In this document: positions 30,545 to 41,453 of the stretch, piece by piece
Layout of the letters: each line of letters starts with the position of its first letter
How positions within the stretch are numbered: position 1 is the first letter of the stretch
DNA from: Tritrichomonas musculus
Lineage: Eukaryota > Parabasalia > Tritrichomonadida > Tritrichomonadidae
DNA: 64,000 bases
Direction: 5' to 3'
NCBI GenBank assembly: GCA_039105265.1
Contig: JAPFFF010000057.1
Coordinates: 496,001 to 560,000 of the forward strand
Translations under genes and position numbers: made by a program
Notes under the pieces: generated by a model
Seen by the model: the letters and a program-made list of their open reading frames with translations, nothing else
Told to the model about the DNA's origin: nothing
Database searches by the model: none

Positions 30545-31373
30545 ATCTTTTATGATTTGACGTAAAATTCCAAAATTTTGGAAAAAATTTTACTGGTTAA
30601 AAAGGTTAATTTTTTTACCTAAACGATCTTTTATTCTTTTCAAATCTTTTTAAATGGAAAATTTTTGAAAACAGCCGATTTTTTTTTTTTTTTTACCCCT
30701 GTTTCTATTTTCCAAGCAAAAAAGTAATGGCAAAATTGAATTTGTTATAGATGAGAAATGATAATGATGATACCGTATGGTTGTAAAATTGGAAAACGTT
30801 TCTAAAATGGAAAATTCACTTTTTGAAAGCTCGAAAATTACAAAGAAGTTGGATTTTAGACTAAATTAAGAAAAATTAAAAAATGGCTCATTTCCCTTTT
30901 ATTTGAAAATCTGTATTATTTCTATTTTAAATGCTTTTACCATGCAGGATGTAGTTTTTCATCTTATTGAAAAAGTTCCTTTTCCATTTTATTCAAAATT
31001 TATAAAAAATTTGATTTTTTTTTTTTTTTTTTTTTGATTGTTTGGTATCTTTCTTTTACATTTTTTCTTTTTTACAACCTTACCATAGAATATTTGCTGA
31101 AGCTATTCAGCCTGATATTTACTAAAGGAATGATCCTTTTTGTTTTTGATGCATCATTTCTGCTCAATAAAGGTTATTTGTGAAAAAGTTTCAATGGATA
31201 AAAAACATTTTAGATATAAATGCGCAAACAGCCAGACTTGATTTATAACAGCTATTTGATATAGTCATTGGCGATGACTTATACTAATTGATTTAACTCT
31301 AAAAGTGTAAATCTAAAATACGACAAAGTTAAAAGTAAAATGTTTATTCAAATAAATTGCGAAAAGGGATAAA
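30545..31373. other. Intergenic, nothing recognised
   Basis: AT-rich upstream region of the LIM/PARP gene with T runs at about 30679-30696 and 31015-31036. No gene or RNA is seen. Confidence 0.5.
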
Positions 31374-32586
31374 TTAAATCAACTTGCCATAAAATTCAAT
31401 TGAACACATTTCAAGGTAATCGTCATTGCGCCAGTTTTTACCAGTTGACTTCATTCTTATGTATTTGAACTCTTTCATTTGCTCATTCTTGATTCCAAAC
31501 GTGTGAACAGTTTTTGCTTTGTTTAAGTGAGGGCAGTCTTTCTCTTCATCAAGTGGATCCCAATCGCTTCCTGTCACAGATCCTTCAATGACCCAGCTTC
31601 GCGGATGACAACTGCCATTATAAGTCCTGATTGTGTAATTTGTAGGGATGACAGTGTGCTGCTTGAACTCAAAGCAAATCCAAGAGTTTGGATAACTGCC
31701 CGTGTAAAAGTTATTGCTCGTGTTCTCAATGTCTAGAAGAAGCTTTTTATCGCCACATGGACCTGACGAGACTGTCACACTCACCTCATCATCAATGTTT
31801 GACTGTTCTCGAAGATTGGCAAAGATTCACTTCAAATTTCCGCTTGAATATAAAATGTCCTTTCCTTTCTTCTCTTTTCGTTTTTCGTATCGCCCTTTTT
31901 GTTTTCTTCTTCATCGTTTATTCCGACGAGTCTCTTGCACAATTGCTTCCAGGTGCCAATTGTCATGCGGTCGATGTCAATGACTGACACAAATTCTTCA
32001 ATTGCCTCTTTCTCAACATTTGCAAACAAAACGAATTCATAGAATGGACAGAACTCTTTGTCATTCATGTAGAGCTTGTTGACAATCCTCAGCAGCTGAT
32101 CTTCAGTGTCAATGTGAAGTTTGTCATTATTTAAAACTTTTTCAAGTATATCGTAACTTAATTTTAAAAGTGAATTTTCTTCTTCTTCATTCAATTCAAA
32201 TAAGTGTTCACTCAAAAAGTCGATTTCATTATTGAGCTCTTTTGAATAGAAACGCCTGAATTTTGAGTGGCTTTCTATAAGCTGGATGACGTTTTCTTTG
32301 CTGATTTGGGTTCTTGTAACATTAATGTCAATGTAATCTATTGAAAGTTCTTCGATAATCTCGCATATAAAGTCAATATTTTTTTCATCAATATCATTGG
32401 TTTCGAAGTTTAAAAGATCAATGAAATACTGGAAATTTCCTTTCGCTTCGGTATTGATAGTATACTGGCTTAATGTTGGATCGGTACGATGAAATTTTGA
32501 AATCTTTGGTGATAACAGATCAGCGGAAAACTTATTTGTTGGAAATTCTTTATTATTGACAATAAACGTAAAATTTTGAAAGTAAT
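31374..32586 (-). pseudogene. BTB-BACK-F5/8C gene, truncated and frameshifted
   Basis: The minus strand encodes a BTB-like segment (FTFIVNNKEFPTNKFSADLL), a BACK-like helical region to about 31840, and then in another frame an F5/8 type C (discoidin) domain (VIPTNYTIRTYNGSCHPRSW, ending LEMCSIEFYGKLI). The expected N-terminal part is missing, and the frame changes between the BACK and discoidin parts around 31785-31835, with a stop. The neighbour at 32973-34351 has the same order and is the closest paralogue. A sequence error could explain the frame change but not the missing 5' end, which abuts a kinase-Sel1 fragment. Confidence 0.75.
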
Positions 32587-32613
32587 GGCTTAATTTCTAC
32601 ACCAAGTGAATAA

Positions 32614-32895
32614 TTCAAAGAATCGATTAATCAAAAGAATGATAAAGTTGCGATGTACAACCTCGCACACATGTATTTCTACAATGATCACGTTAAAGAA
32701 GAATTTGATACCATTGACTTATTAATCAGATCATCAAACGAAGATTTTTATGAATCAATCCAATTGTCATGCATCATATTATTCAAGACATTTGGAAATG
32801 ATGTAGACCAAATTATCAAAAGACTCAACGAAAACGAAATAAAAGCCAGAAATACTTCATTGATTATCTCAAAACTTTATATAAACTTTATATAA
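32614..32895 (+). pseudogene. 3' fragment of a kinase-Sel1 gene
   Basis: The frame FKESINQKNDKVAMYNLAHM followed by YFYND closely matches the last Sel1 unit and C-terminal region of the large kinase at 59910-63626 (FKEAIKQKNDDISRFNLAHL). It covers only the end of such a gene, with an upstream in-frame stop and no kinase domain. Its 5' edge lies next to the 5' edge of the truncated BTB gene on the other strand, so a single rearrangement could have cut both. Confidence 0.75.
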
Positions 32896-32972
32896 ACTAA
32901 ATTTTTACCTTTATTTAATAGAGATTCTTCTAATAGCATGCGTTTTTTATAAAGAAAAATCATTTAATTCAT

Positions 32973-34351
32973 TTATTCTTCAATTAAAGTACCAAAATAT
33001 TCAAGTGCTGATATCGTTGTATAATGGTTGTTAGATGAGCAATTTCCTGTCTGGCGAATACGAAGATAACGGTAGCCTTCTTTACTACTTTCTTTCGTTT
33101 TGGTATCAAATGTGTAACTGAAATTTTTACCTTGAAGAGTTGAATCGTTTTCATGTGAATCTAAAATAGTCCACTCGCTGTCACTGTCACCGCCTGTGTT
33201 CGATCCTTCAATCACCCAGCTGCGCGGATGATTATTGTCACCATCATGTCTAGTTCTGATTGAGTAGTGAGTTGGAATGACTTTGTTTCCAATGAAATCG
33301 TATCGAAGCCAGTCTCGTGGTTCATTGCATGAGCAAAAGTAATTTTGTGTGTTGTCAAGATCAACTGCATTCCGCGGAACACAACTACCATTTGTTGATG
33401 ATGCTGTGACATTAACCGTTCCTTTGTCTGAAACATTCCCGCCACTTTTTTCTGCCAAATAGTGAATCACTCCTTCAAATCGATGCGACGGATTCCCATC
33501 AAACTCAATTTCGCGTCCTTTCGTCTTCATTGTTTTCGATTTTGATATGTAACGGTTTTCATTGACATTTCCTGATGATTCATTCTTGTTCGTGTAGAAG
33601 CACTCGCAAAGTTTGGTCCAAAGTTTCTTTGTCAAATATTCAATTTCTATTTGGTCAATCAATTCGTTGAATTTATTTTCACTCAGCATCGTGACCTCAA
33701 GTCCCTCATAAAATGAAATCTTATCTTCTTCGTCTTTGCTTTCTTTCTTTTCTTTGAATATTTCTTCAATAAATTCAAAAAGTGAATCTTCACTCTCAAC
33801 AACCAAAAATTCACTCGAAATAATTGAATAAATAATGCAACGTGGAAGTGAAATCAGTTCCTTCTTGTCAAGTTCATAAAAATGGCTCGAGACGTGTTTG
33901 AGAATGTCTGTAGAATATAAAATGTGATTCAATTCTGAAAATTTGGAATAAATTTTAATGATTCTTCGGCATTATCGTTTAAATGGCTAGTTTCTTTTTT
34001 ATCGTTCAAAAGTGTGAATAATTCTTCATTCTGCAAAATAATTGAGAGGTGTTGAAGTTGAATTAGTTGTTCATCATTAACTTCAATTGAAATGCCTTGC
34101 GAAAGTGGCTCAATTAATGAATAAATATCTTCTGATAAATTAATTCCTTCGATTTGATTTGAAAAATCAATTGAACTGACAGTTGGATCTGAATGATGAA
34201 TTTTTGAAACAAAAGGAGAGAGAAAATCTGCAAAAATTTTATTCATTGTAATCTTATGTGATCCAAATATAAATTCGAATTCTTCTTCTGTATTGCCTCT
34301 CACAAAAATGTTTTTTAATCCTGCAGCTGAAAGAATTAATGAGTTACTCAT
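32973..34351 (-). pseudogene. BTB-BACK-F5/8C protein gene with one frame change
   Basis: The N-terminal frame (33929-34351) has a BTB-like fold (LILSAAGLKNIFVRGNTEEE). The following frame (32973-33932) has a BACK-like helical region, a basic linker and an F5/8 type C discoidin domain (VIPTHYSIRTRHDGDNNHPR, ending ALEYFGTLIEE). The two overlap by four bases in different frames near a short T run at about 33937. This is either a one-base indel in a gene of about 460 codons or a sequencing error. TCATTATT precedes the ATG. BTB proteins of this type often act as ubiquitin-ligase adaptors; the discoidin domain may bind glycans. Confidence 0.75.
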
Positions 34352-35140
34352 AATAATGATATTTGAATATAAATTTGGTCGGCCATATATATAGTGTAAT
34401 AAAACTCAATTGAACATGTTTTTTGAAAAAGTCATAAATTTCTGAGAATAAAAAAATACGATACTCAGAAAAATATTGAATAAAATTTTTTCACCTACAC
34501 CTGTCGGTTCATAAATTTTATAAGCTAAATTTTGATTAAATTCAAAAGATATTTTAATATAAAAAAGTAGTAGATATACCTGAGAATCAACATAATATTT
34601 GCTTAAAGCAAAGTTATTGTTTTGGAAGGAAGACACTAACTTTTACATAATTTTATAATTGTTATAATGGTTAACATCGATTTTTAAGCGAATGCAGTTT
34701 CTATGAACTATTTTAAATAATTGAAATAATAACAGAAGGAACAATTATTGGCATTTGTGATTTTAATTACGAAAAAATAAAATGAACTCAATAAAAAAAA
34801 TAGAATAAAAAAATTTAATTGATAATATCAGTATTTATATTTTTATATAACGTATTAATAATAAAAATTAAAGCTAAAATCAAGTAAAAATCAAGATATT
34901 AAGTTGATAATATAAAATATAATCAATTCAATTTTCAATTGTTCTCAAAACATATTTTTACACAAATATGGTTACATTTATTTTTTTGAATGCGAAGCAA
35001 ATTATTTTGAGATAAAAAAACGATTTTTTTTATGATATAATAATAACGAGATAATTCAAATTTGAAAGTTATAACAAATCAAAAAATTCAATTATATCAA
35101 TACTCACAATCACATCATTTGTTATTAATCCAACCAAGAA
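34352..35140. other. Intergenic, divergent promoters likely
   Basis: About 790 bases of AT-rich DNA lie between the divergent BTB and Myb genes. A short minus-strand frame at 34406-34636 is low-complexity and not supported. Confidence 0.5.
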
Positions 35141-36076
35141 ATGGGAAGAAACTGGGATCCAATTGAAGATGACATGCTTCGAGAACTTATAGCTCAATAT
35201 GGAAAGCAATGGAGCCTTATTGCAAGTCATATGCCAAACAGATCTGCAATTCAAGTAGCAGCTAGATGGGAAAAATGCATTAATCCAGACCTTAGAAAAG
35301 GACCTTTCAGTACTGAAGAAGACGAATTGCTTAAACAATTTGTTGAAGAATATGGATGTCACGCATGGCCAAAAGTTACAACAGTTTTACCACACAGAAC
35401 AGCAAAACAATGTCGTGAACGATGGTTTAATAACTTGGATCCTTCTGTTACAAAAACTCCTTGGACAACAGATGACGATGATTTGATTTTCCAAAATTAT
35501 CTTAAATTTGGACCTAAATGGTCCACTATTGCTCATTTTATCCCAGGAAGGACAGATAATAGCATTAAAAATCGATGGAATGCTTCAATTTCAAAAAGAA
35601 TTATTACAGATGCTGAAGGAAATAAATCACTTGCTCCTTGTAAAATACGAAAATATTCAAAGAAAAACAAAATGCTTGAACAAGGTCGACCAGAAGCCCT
35701 TAATATCAAATCTTTTTCAAATCAAACTACAAATACAAACTCGTCATCAGATATTCCATTATTTACAGAGGCAAATATTGTTTTCCCATTAGACTCAAAA
35801 GATTCAAGCGACAGTAAATCAGAATCTTCAATTGGTGGTAATTCTCCATCAATTTCTCAGAAATCTGTTCTTATTTCACCATTTGCTATGAATACTCCAG
35901 TATCATTCGAAGGAGTTGATCTATTTAATGGACAAGAACTTCCATTTTCACCACTAGGGCCATTGAATTTTGTAACATCTCCAGATTTTCCCTCACCTCG
36001 TGGATCATTCAAATTCAATTTACAATCACCTCTATTCTCGCCAACATGCGGGTTTAATACCTGTGGCGACTTATAA
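35141..36076 (+). CDS. Three-repeat Myb-like transcription factor
   Basis: This 311-residue nuclear protein has three Myb repeats. The first starts NWDPIEDDMLRELIAQYGKQ, the second FSTEEDELLKQFVEEYGCHA, and the third WTTDDDDLIFQNYLKFGPKW and ends SIKNRWNAS. Together they span about residues 3-155. The tryptophans and NRW-type recognition helices are well kept, so it should bind DNA at YAAC-type sites. The C-terminal half is Ser/Pro-rich and disordered, with repeated SPF/FSP words, a likely regulatory tail. It has the classic c-Myb R1R2R3 order, whereas many trichomonad Mybs have two repeats. Confidence 0.92.
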   Translation: MGRNWDPIEDDMLRELIAQYGKQWSLIASHMPNRSAIQVAARWEKCINPDLRKGPFSTEEDELLKQFVEEYGCHAWPKVTTVLPHRTAKQCRERWFNNLDPSVTKTPWTTDDDDLIFQNYLKFGPKWSTIAHFIPGRTDNSIKNRWNASISKRIITDAEGNKSLAPCKIRKYSKKNKMLEQGRPEALNIKSFSNQTTNTNSSSDIPLFTEANIVFPLDSKDSSDSKSESSIGGNSPSISQKSVLISPFAMNTPVSFEGVDLFNGQELPFSPLGPLNFVTSPDFPSPRGSFKFNLQSPLFSPTCGFNTCGDL

Positions 36077-36673
36077 TATCATTTATGACGAATATAATAT
36101 AGATTTTTTTTTTTTATGTAAATAAGCTTATGATTAATTGTATATTATGGAATTTATTGATATAAATTTTGACTTATTGAACTCTATCATTTTATTTTAA
36201 TTGTTGTACGACTTCTTCCCATTAGCTTTTCAAACAATTAAAAACAATAAAACTTTTTCAATGAGATTTCATTCAAAATGATCGTTTTCAAAACTTTTTC
36301 AAAAGCATTGAAAATTCAAAATGTATTTAAATGAAATGTTATTAAGTACCAAATGATAAGACGTATAATAATCTAGGCCAATGAATATAATATAGGAAAA
36401 ATCCCAATCAGATCAATTTGAACTCATTAAAAAGGCAATCAAACTTTTTGAATGAAAACAAACTTCTCAATCAAAAGACAATATATCAGTTATTATGAAA
36501 TTCTCTTTTTAAAGTTTTCGATTGTACATCCAGCTTATTAAATATAAAAAGAATTGGCAAATAAGTCGTAATAAAAACGTTTATTTAAATTTTTCATCAC
36601 ATCATTTTTCAAATAATTCATTTTCAAAATGAATTGACAAAATAAAAATATAAAAAATAAATAAACACAACAA
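36077..36673. other. Intergenic between convergent genes
   Basis: AT-rich, 3' to both neighbours. No gene or structured RNA is recognised. Confidence 0.5.
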
Positions 36674-39600
36674 TCAGAAGTCGTCTTCTTGCAAGCAATT
36701 TGAAACCGAAGTCATTTTTAACGAAGAAGAACCAAACTCGTCGTCCTCATAAATATTCCTATATAAATCGTCATTATTTGGCTTATTTTTTGGTTTGTCG
36801 TCGAAGACAACGAAATCTTCACTTATTTCATTATCGTTGTAATCATCGTCGTCGTAATAAAAATCATCATAAAACTTCAAAGCCAAGTTATTTTTAGGAT
36901 TTATATCATTACTAATTCTCTCATCTTTATTAGCTGTTGGTTTTTCAAGAGTGTCACTTTTTCTTTGTTTAGATTTTTCATTTCTTTGATTATTTTTCTG
37001 TGTTTTTGTGTCACTTTTTCGTTTAGTTCTGTGTCTTTTTTTATTTGGCGGTTTTGCATCTTTGTGTGAATTTGTCTTCTTGTTCAAACCGTTTTTCGAA
37101 CCGTTTTCCATTGCTTGTTGATTGCTCTTTTGTGTCTTGCTCTTCTCTCGCGAAGGCGAGCTCTGCCTTTGCTTTCTACCTTCGTCCTGGTTGTCGTTAT
37201 TGTTGTTGCTGCTGCTGACTATTCGTGCTGCTGTTTTTATTGGCTCATCGTTCTGCTTGTTGTCGTTTATTGGGTGGTTTTCTTGGTTGTTCGTGTCATT
37301 TATTGGGTTCGTCTTTTTGCTGATTTCTGTCTGTTGGCCAATTTCAGTGGCACTTTTTGACTTCACTTTTTGAGTTTTAACATTGTTTGGCTGGTTGTTT
37401 TCATTGTTGATTTTGTTGTCTTTCTCGTTGCTTTCCGCTTGATTGCTGTTGCCTTGTTGGCTTGGTGAAGGCTTGCTTGCACGCTTGCGGTCGTCGTTCT
37501 GTTGGTTGGCTTTTTGAGAAGACTTATTTGGAGAGTTCTTTTTGCCGCCGTCTTCGTGCTTCGTGTTGTCGTTTTGAACGTGCTTGCTTGGTGAGGCACT
37601 CCTGGATCTGTTTGTTTCGTTCTGACGATTTGCCGCGAACTTGATAGTGTCATTTTGCTTGGCATCATCATGCTTGGCGCTGTCATTCGATGTGTGCTTG
37701 CTTGGTGAGGCACTCCTTGATCTGCTTGCTTCAGTCTGTATATTTGCTGCATATTTATTATTGTCATTTTGTTTTGTGTCAGGATGCTTGCCGTTATCAA
37801 TTTGAATATTTTTGCTTTGAGTATTATTTGCGTATTTATTGTCATTTGAATGATTCGTATTTGGTTGAGTATTTGTGTATTTATTGTTGTCATTCTGATG
37901 GTTTGTATTTGGCTGTATATTTAAGTATTTATTATCATTTGAATGGTTTGTATTTGGCTGTATATTTAAGTATTTATTGTTGTCATTCTGATGGTTTGTA
38001 TTTGGCTGCATATTTAAGTATTTATTATCATTTGAATGGTTTGTATTTGGCTGCATATTTAAGTATTTATTGTTGTCATTCTGATGGTTTGTATTTGGCT
38101 GCATATTTAAGTATTTATTGTTGTCATTCTGATGGTTTGTATTTGGCTGCATATTTAAGTATTTATTATCATTTGAATGGTTTGTATTTGGCTGTATATT
38201 TAAGTATTTATTATCATTCTGATGATTTGTATTTGGTTGAGTATTTGTGTATTTATTGTTGTCGTTTTGTTTTGCATCTAAATGTTTTGTGATGTCATTT
38301 TGAACATCTTTGGTTTGAGTAACATTTGCGTATTTATTATAATCGTTCTGATGGTTTGCGTTCTGTTGAACAGATAAGTATTTGTTATCGTTCTGATAGT
38401 TTGTATTTTGCTGCACTGCCGTGTATTTGCTGTTGTCGCTTAAATATTTATTGCTGTTTTCTGCTTGTACGTTAGTTGTATATTTATTATTGTCGTTTTG
38501 TTGGTTATCCAGATATTTATTACTGTCATTCAGGAGGTACTTGTTCTGTGTGCTGCTCGTGTATTTGCTGCTGCCTTCGTTTAAGTAATTTGTTGGTGTG
38601 TATTTATTGGCGTCATTTTGCTGGTTAGTTGTAATTTGGTGTCCGATTTGATTATCGTTGTATTTGTTTGCTGCATTTGCGTCATTATCGTCTAGTACAA
38701 ACTCGACATGCTTCTTGTTATTATTATTATTATTGATTCGATGGTTTAAGGGATCATTATCGTTATTATTTGTATTGTTTGTATTTGAAATGTCATTATC
38801 CTGAATATCGAGATAATTGTCGTCATTCCTGTTGACATTTCGATAATTATATCGATACCTGTAATTACCGTCATCACTGCTTAGATCGCTGCTGTCGTCA
38901 TCGTCAAGATAGTTGAAATCATCATCGCTAAATATTTTCACTTTGTTGATTCGAGTTGTCCTAATTGGATCAACTTTGTTATTAAAATGATCAAACTCAA
39001 ATTCATTGAATGGTTTTCTGGTCGGATCCATTGAATTTTTTTGGTAATATTGTTGGTTGGCATTGGAAGGACCCGAAATAAATTTGGTGTTTTTTTGATA
39101 GGGAGAACTTGGATATGATGATTGTCTAATTTCTGAACTAAATGAAGGTTTTTGATCCATATCTAAAATTGAAGGCTTTATATTAGTATAAGTAGAAGAA
39201 CTTTTTGAATCATATAATGGTTTTTGGTAATTTCCTACAATTTTACTTGGTGGATTTATGTTGGATGTTCGATAATTATTTGGACTTTTTGACTCATAAG
39301 TTGATTTTTGATCCATATCATAATTTTGGAAAATTGGTTTAACACTACGATAAACATTTGGCGTTCTCGGAGTAAAAACTGGTTTAGGAAAATTATCAAA
39401 AATTTGGCTCGTTGATTTTATATTAGTATTAGAATTAATATTTGGACTCTTATAGTAATCATATGCTTGTCTATTATCGTTAGGAGAAAAGTAAAAGTCT
39501 TGGTTTCCATCTGAGAGTTCGTTAAATGAAAAATTCGACTTGATGTTTTTATCAATATCATAATAAAATATACTTTGCAATTTTTGAATACGATTTAGTG

Positions 39601-40438
39601 TTAATTGATTATTATAAATTTTTTGCCGGTTCTCATCATAAATTGAGATATTTTCTGTTTCTAGTTGAGAGTTAAAAGTAATTAAATGAATAAGTTCTTT
39701 TTTAGCATCAAAAACTGTAGATAAAAAGTCTAGATACATTGTATATGATAAAAGATGATCGATTCCTTTAAACATCATCTTATAATTAACTCGTACTCTG
39801 TATTCTATATACTTTTTAAGTCTATCTTTATAATTTAATTCGGCTTTGTTAATCGATTTTTGAATCGTTACTGAAAAACAGCCTTTATAAACGCTTTTGA
39901 TATAGCCAAGCGCATTTGAAACTGGCTCGTCATCAACAAATATAAATTTATTACTTCCGTATTTGAGAATGACAATATCTCGGCTCATTTCCATATCTAC
40001 TTTACTAGAATATGGAACAGCTAAAAGTGGATATGTAATATGTGGAGCTTCTTTACCTGAAATCTTGAAATGAATATATTTTCTGCATTCATTCGAATAA
40101 AATAGTCTTTTGCTCTTTAAAGCATCTATAATTTGATCAAATCCCATTTTGTAGCCATTTCGTATGATGAAATTTGTATTATCTGGTAAAACAAAATCGA
40201 TATCTGTACAACGATTAGGAAAAGATATTTGAAAATCTCGGGAAATATATATATTTTTGAGTTTCTTTTCGGACGGGGGATTTTCTATTCTCAAATTTAA
40301 ATCGTTGATATGAAGATCGGATGCAATTTTCTTTTTAAGATCTGAAAAAGTTTTCGTTTTGCTTGTATCGACCTCGATTGACTTTGAAAAGGGTGGATCA
40401 TTGATTTTATAACTAAATTTCTTTGTTTTCGAACTCAT
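36674..40438 (-). CDS. Large Asn-rich repeat protein with ubiquitin-like N-terminus
   Basis: This 1254-residue protein starts with a domain of about 280 residues. It opens like a ubiquitin-fold module (KIASDLHINDLNLRIENPPS) and continues with a second strand-rich part (DIVILKYGSNKFIFVDDE). From about residue 330 it is disordered and rich in Asn, Gln, Lys and Tyr. It contains a block of 15-16-residue repeats (KYLNMQPNTNHQNDNN type), then SRSRSASPSKH repeats, a basic Lys-rich stretch and an acidic tail (FYYDDDDYNDNEISEDFVV). Such tails phase-separate or scaffold in other systems. No enzyme motif is seen. Confidence 0.75.
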   Translation of the reverse strand: MSSKTKKFSYKINDPPFSKSIEVDTSKTKTFSDLKKKIASDLHINDLNLRIENPPSEKKLKNIYISRDFQISFPNRCTDIDFVLPDNTNFIIRNGYKMGFDQIIDALKSKRLFYSNECRKYIHFKISGKEAPHITYPLLAVPYSSKVDMEMSRDIVILKYGSNKFIFVDDEPVSNALGYIKSVYKGCFSVTIQKSINKAELNYKDRLKKYIEYRVRVNYKMMFKGIDHLLSYTMYLDFLSTVFDAKKELIHLITFNSQLETENISIYDENRQKIYNNQLTLNRIQKLQSIFYYDIDKNIKSNFSFNELSDGNQDFYFSPNDNRQAYDYYKSPNINSNTNIKSTSQIFDNFPKPVFTPRTPNVYRSVKPIFQNYDMDQKSTYESKSPNNYRTSNINPPSKIVGNYQKPLYDSKSSSTYTNIKPSILDMDQKPSFSSEIRQSSYPSSPYQKNTKFISGPSNANQQYYQKNSMDPTRKPFNEFEFDHFNNKVDPIRTTRINKVKIFSDDDFNYLDDDDSSDLSSDDGNYRYRYNYRNVNRNDDNYLDIQDNDISNTNNTNNNDNDPLNHRINNNNNNKKHVEFVLDDNDANAANKYNDNQIGHQITTNQQNDANKYTPTNYLNEGSSKYTSSTQNKYLLNDSNKYLDNQQNDNNKYTTNVQAENSNKYLSDNSKYTAVQQNTNYQNDNKYLSVQQNANHQNDYNKYANVTQTKDVQNDITKHLDAKQNDNNKYTNTQPNTNHQNDNKYLNIQPNTNHSNDNKYLNMQPNTNHQNDNNKYLNMQPNTNHQNDNNKYLNMQPNTNHSNDNKYLNMQPNTNHQNDNNKYLNIQPNTNHSNDNKYLNIQPNTNHQNDNNKYTNTQPNTNHSNDNKYANNTQSKNIQIDNGKHPDTKQNDNNKYAANIQTEASRSRSASPSKHTSNDSAKHDDAKQNDTIKFAANRQNETNRSRSASPSKHVQNDNTKHEDGGKKNSPNKSSQKANQQNDDRKRASKPSPSQQGNSNQAESNEKDNKINNENNQPNNVKTQKVKSKSATEIGQQTEISKKTNPINDTNNQENHPINDNKQNDEPIKTAARIVSSSNNNNDNQDEGRKQRQSSPSREKSKTQKSNQQAMENGSKNGLNKKTNSHKDAKPPNKKRHRTKRKSDTKTQKNNQRNEKSKQRKSDTLEKPTANKDERISNDINPKNNLALKFYDDFYYDDDDYNDNEISEDFVVFDDKPKNKPNNDDLYRNIYEDDEFGSSSLKMTSVSNCLQEDDF
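37833..38262 (-). repeat. Alternating 45/48-bp coding minisatellite
   Basis: About nine units encode KYLN(M/I)QPNTNH followed by either SNDN (15-residue unit) or QNDNN (16-residue unit). Short and long units mostly alternate, and the nucleotide identity is high, so a two-unit block was probably the duplicated segment. Confidence 0.85.
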
Positions 40439-40928
40439 TTTTTTAAAAAATACGGTAAAATCTGAAAAATTTAATGTATACGTTTATATGATCAAATATA
40501 TTTTTAAAAATAAAAAAACGTTCATCGGATTGAAAGTTTTTATATTTTTCAATACTTATTTTATTAGAAATTTCAAAAACAAGAGAAATTCAAAAAACTG
40601 GAATATCTTATTTTTTACTGGAGAAAATTATTTATTTTTCCAAAATATATTTGTATATCTTTTTTATAATTAGTTTATTTCATATAAATTTAAAAAATAT
40701 GATATAACATTCAAATACTTTGAAAATATAATTTCACAATTAGGAATCTTTAATTTCATTGATGATTTCTTTATTATTATTACCTTTTTCTTCATTATTG
40801 CCTATTTATTTGTAAGATGCGGTATATTAAATATACGATATAATGGAGAAAAAAAAAAATTAAATATTAAGTCCTAATATTTTATAGCATATCATTAAAT
40901 AAAATTATGTTTTAATGGAAAAAAAAAC
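40439..40928. other. Intergenic, nothing recognised
   Basis: Very AT-rich promoter side of the Asn-rich gene and 3' side of the acetyltransferase. A short plus-strand frame is low-complexity and was not accepted. Confidence 0.5.
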
Positions 40929-41453
40929 TTAATCAACAATTTTATAGTATTTTTTCAATTCTAATGATCGACTTCTTCCGCTAACTGCAAAACCGTGCTG
41001 TGTATAAAAGTTTGTTCTTTCTTTGTGATATTTGCATGAATCAGGTGGTTGAGTAAGTTCAACTGAAACATATCCATGATCTTTAGCATATTGAACAATG
41101 TGTTCTAAGAGTGCTGATCCTACTTTTTTCCCACGAGCTTTATCGTTAACAATAATTTCTTGAAGATATAAGTAAGGGCCTCCTAAGTAAAGCATTAAAT
41201 CAGTTGATGAAACTGTAGCACCAAGCTTAGTAACTTTTCCATTCTCATCTTTTTCTTCTGCAACAAAGATAGGATAATGTTCTGGGTCCTTAAGCATCTT
41301 TTGAAAAGTTTCTCGAATTCCAATTTGAATCGGCATTTTTTCGGCTTCAATAACCATTTGTGTTAAGCCACCTACTAGATTGATGATAAAATCGCAATCT
41401 TCAGGTCCACCTTTTCGAATTGATAAATTGCGTTTATATATGCTTGAAAACAT
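40929..41453 (-). CDS. GNAT-family N-acetyltransferase (diamine acetyltransferase-like)
   Basis: This 174-residue protein is a full-length GNAT enzyme that transfers acetyl from acetyl-CoA to an amine. Motif A is LQEIIVNDKARGKKVGSALL, in which the RGKKVGSAL part is the CoA pyrophosphate loop. The N-terminal start (SIRKGGPEDCDFIINLV) and the end (FYTQHGFAVSGRSRSLEL) are the usual GNAT strands. LYLQEIIV followed by a late FYTQHGF resembles spermidine/spermine acetyltransferases (SSAT), so polyamines are possible substrates; trichomonads have an active polyamine metabolism. Substrate choice is inference. Confidence 0.9.
   Translation of the reverse strand: MFSSIYKRNLSIRKGGPEDCDFIINLVGGLTQMVIEAEKMPIQIGIRETFQKMLKDPEHYPIFVAEEKDENGKVTKLGATVSSTDLMLYLGGPYLYLQEIIVNDKARGKKVGSALLEHIVQYAKDHGYVSVELTQPPDSCKYHKERTNFYTQHGFAVSGRSRSLELKKYYKIVD

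Noticed and set aside
34406-34636. Minus-strand 76-residue frame
   Set aside because: It is low-complexity in AT-rich DNA with no start context and no recognised family.
37690-38292. Plus-strand frame rich in Tyr and Leu repeats
   Set aside because: It is antisense to the Asn-rich repeat gene and owes its length to the repeat period.
40488-40673. Plus-strand 61-residue frame
   Set aside because: It is Phe/Lys/Asn-rich from AT-rich sequence in a promoter region.
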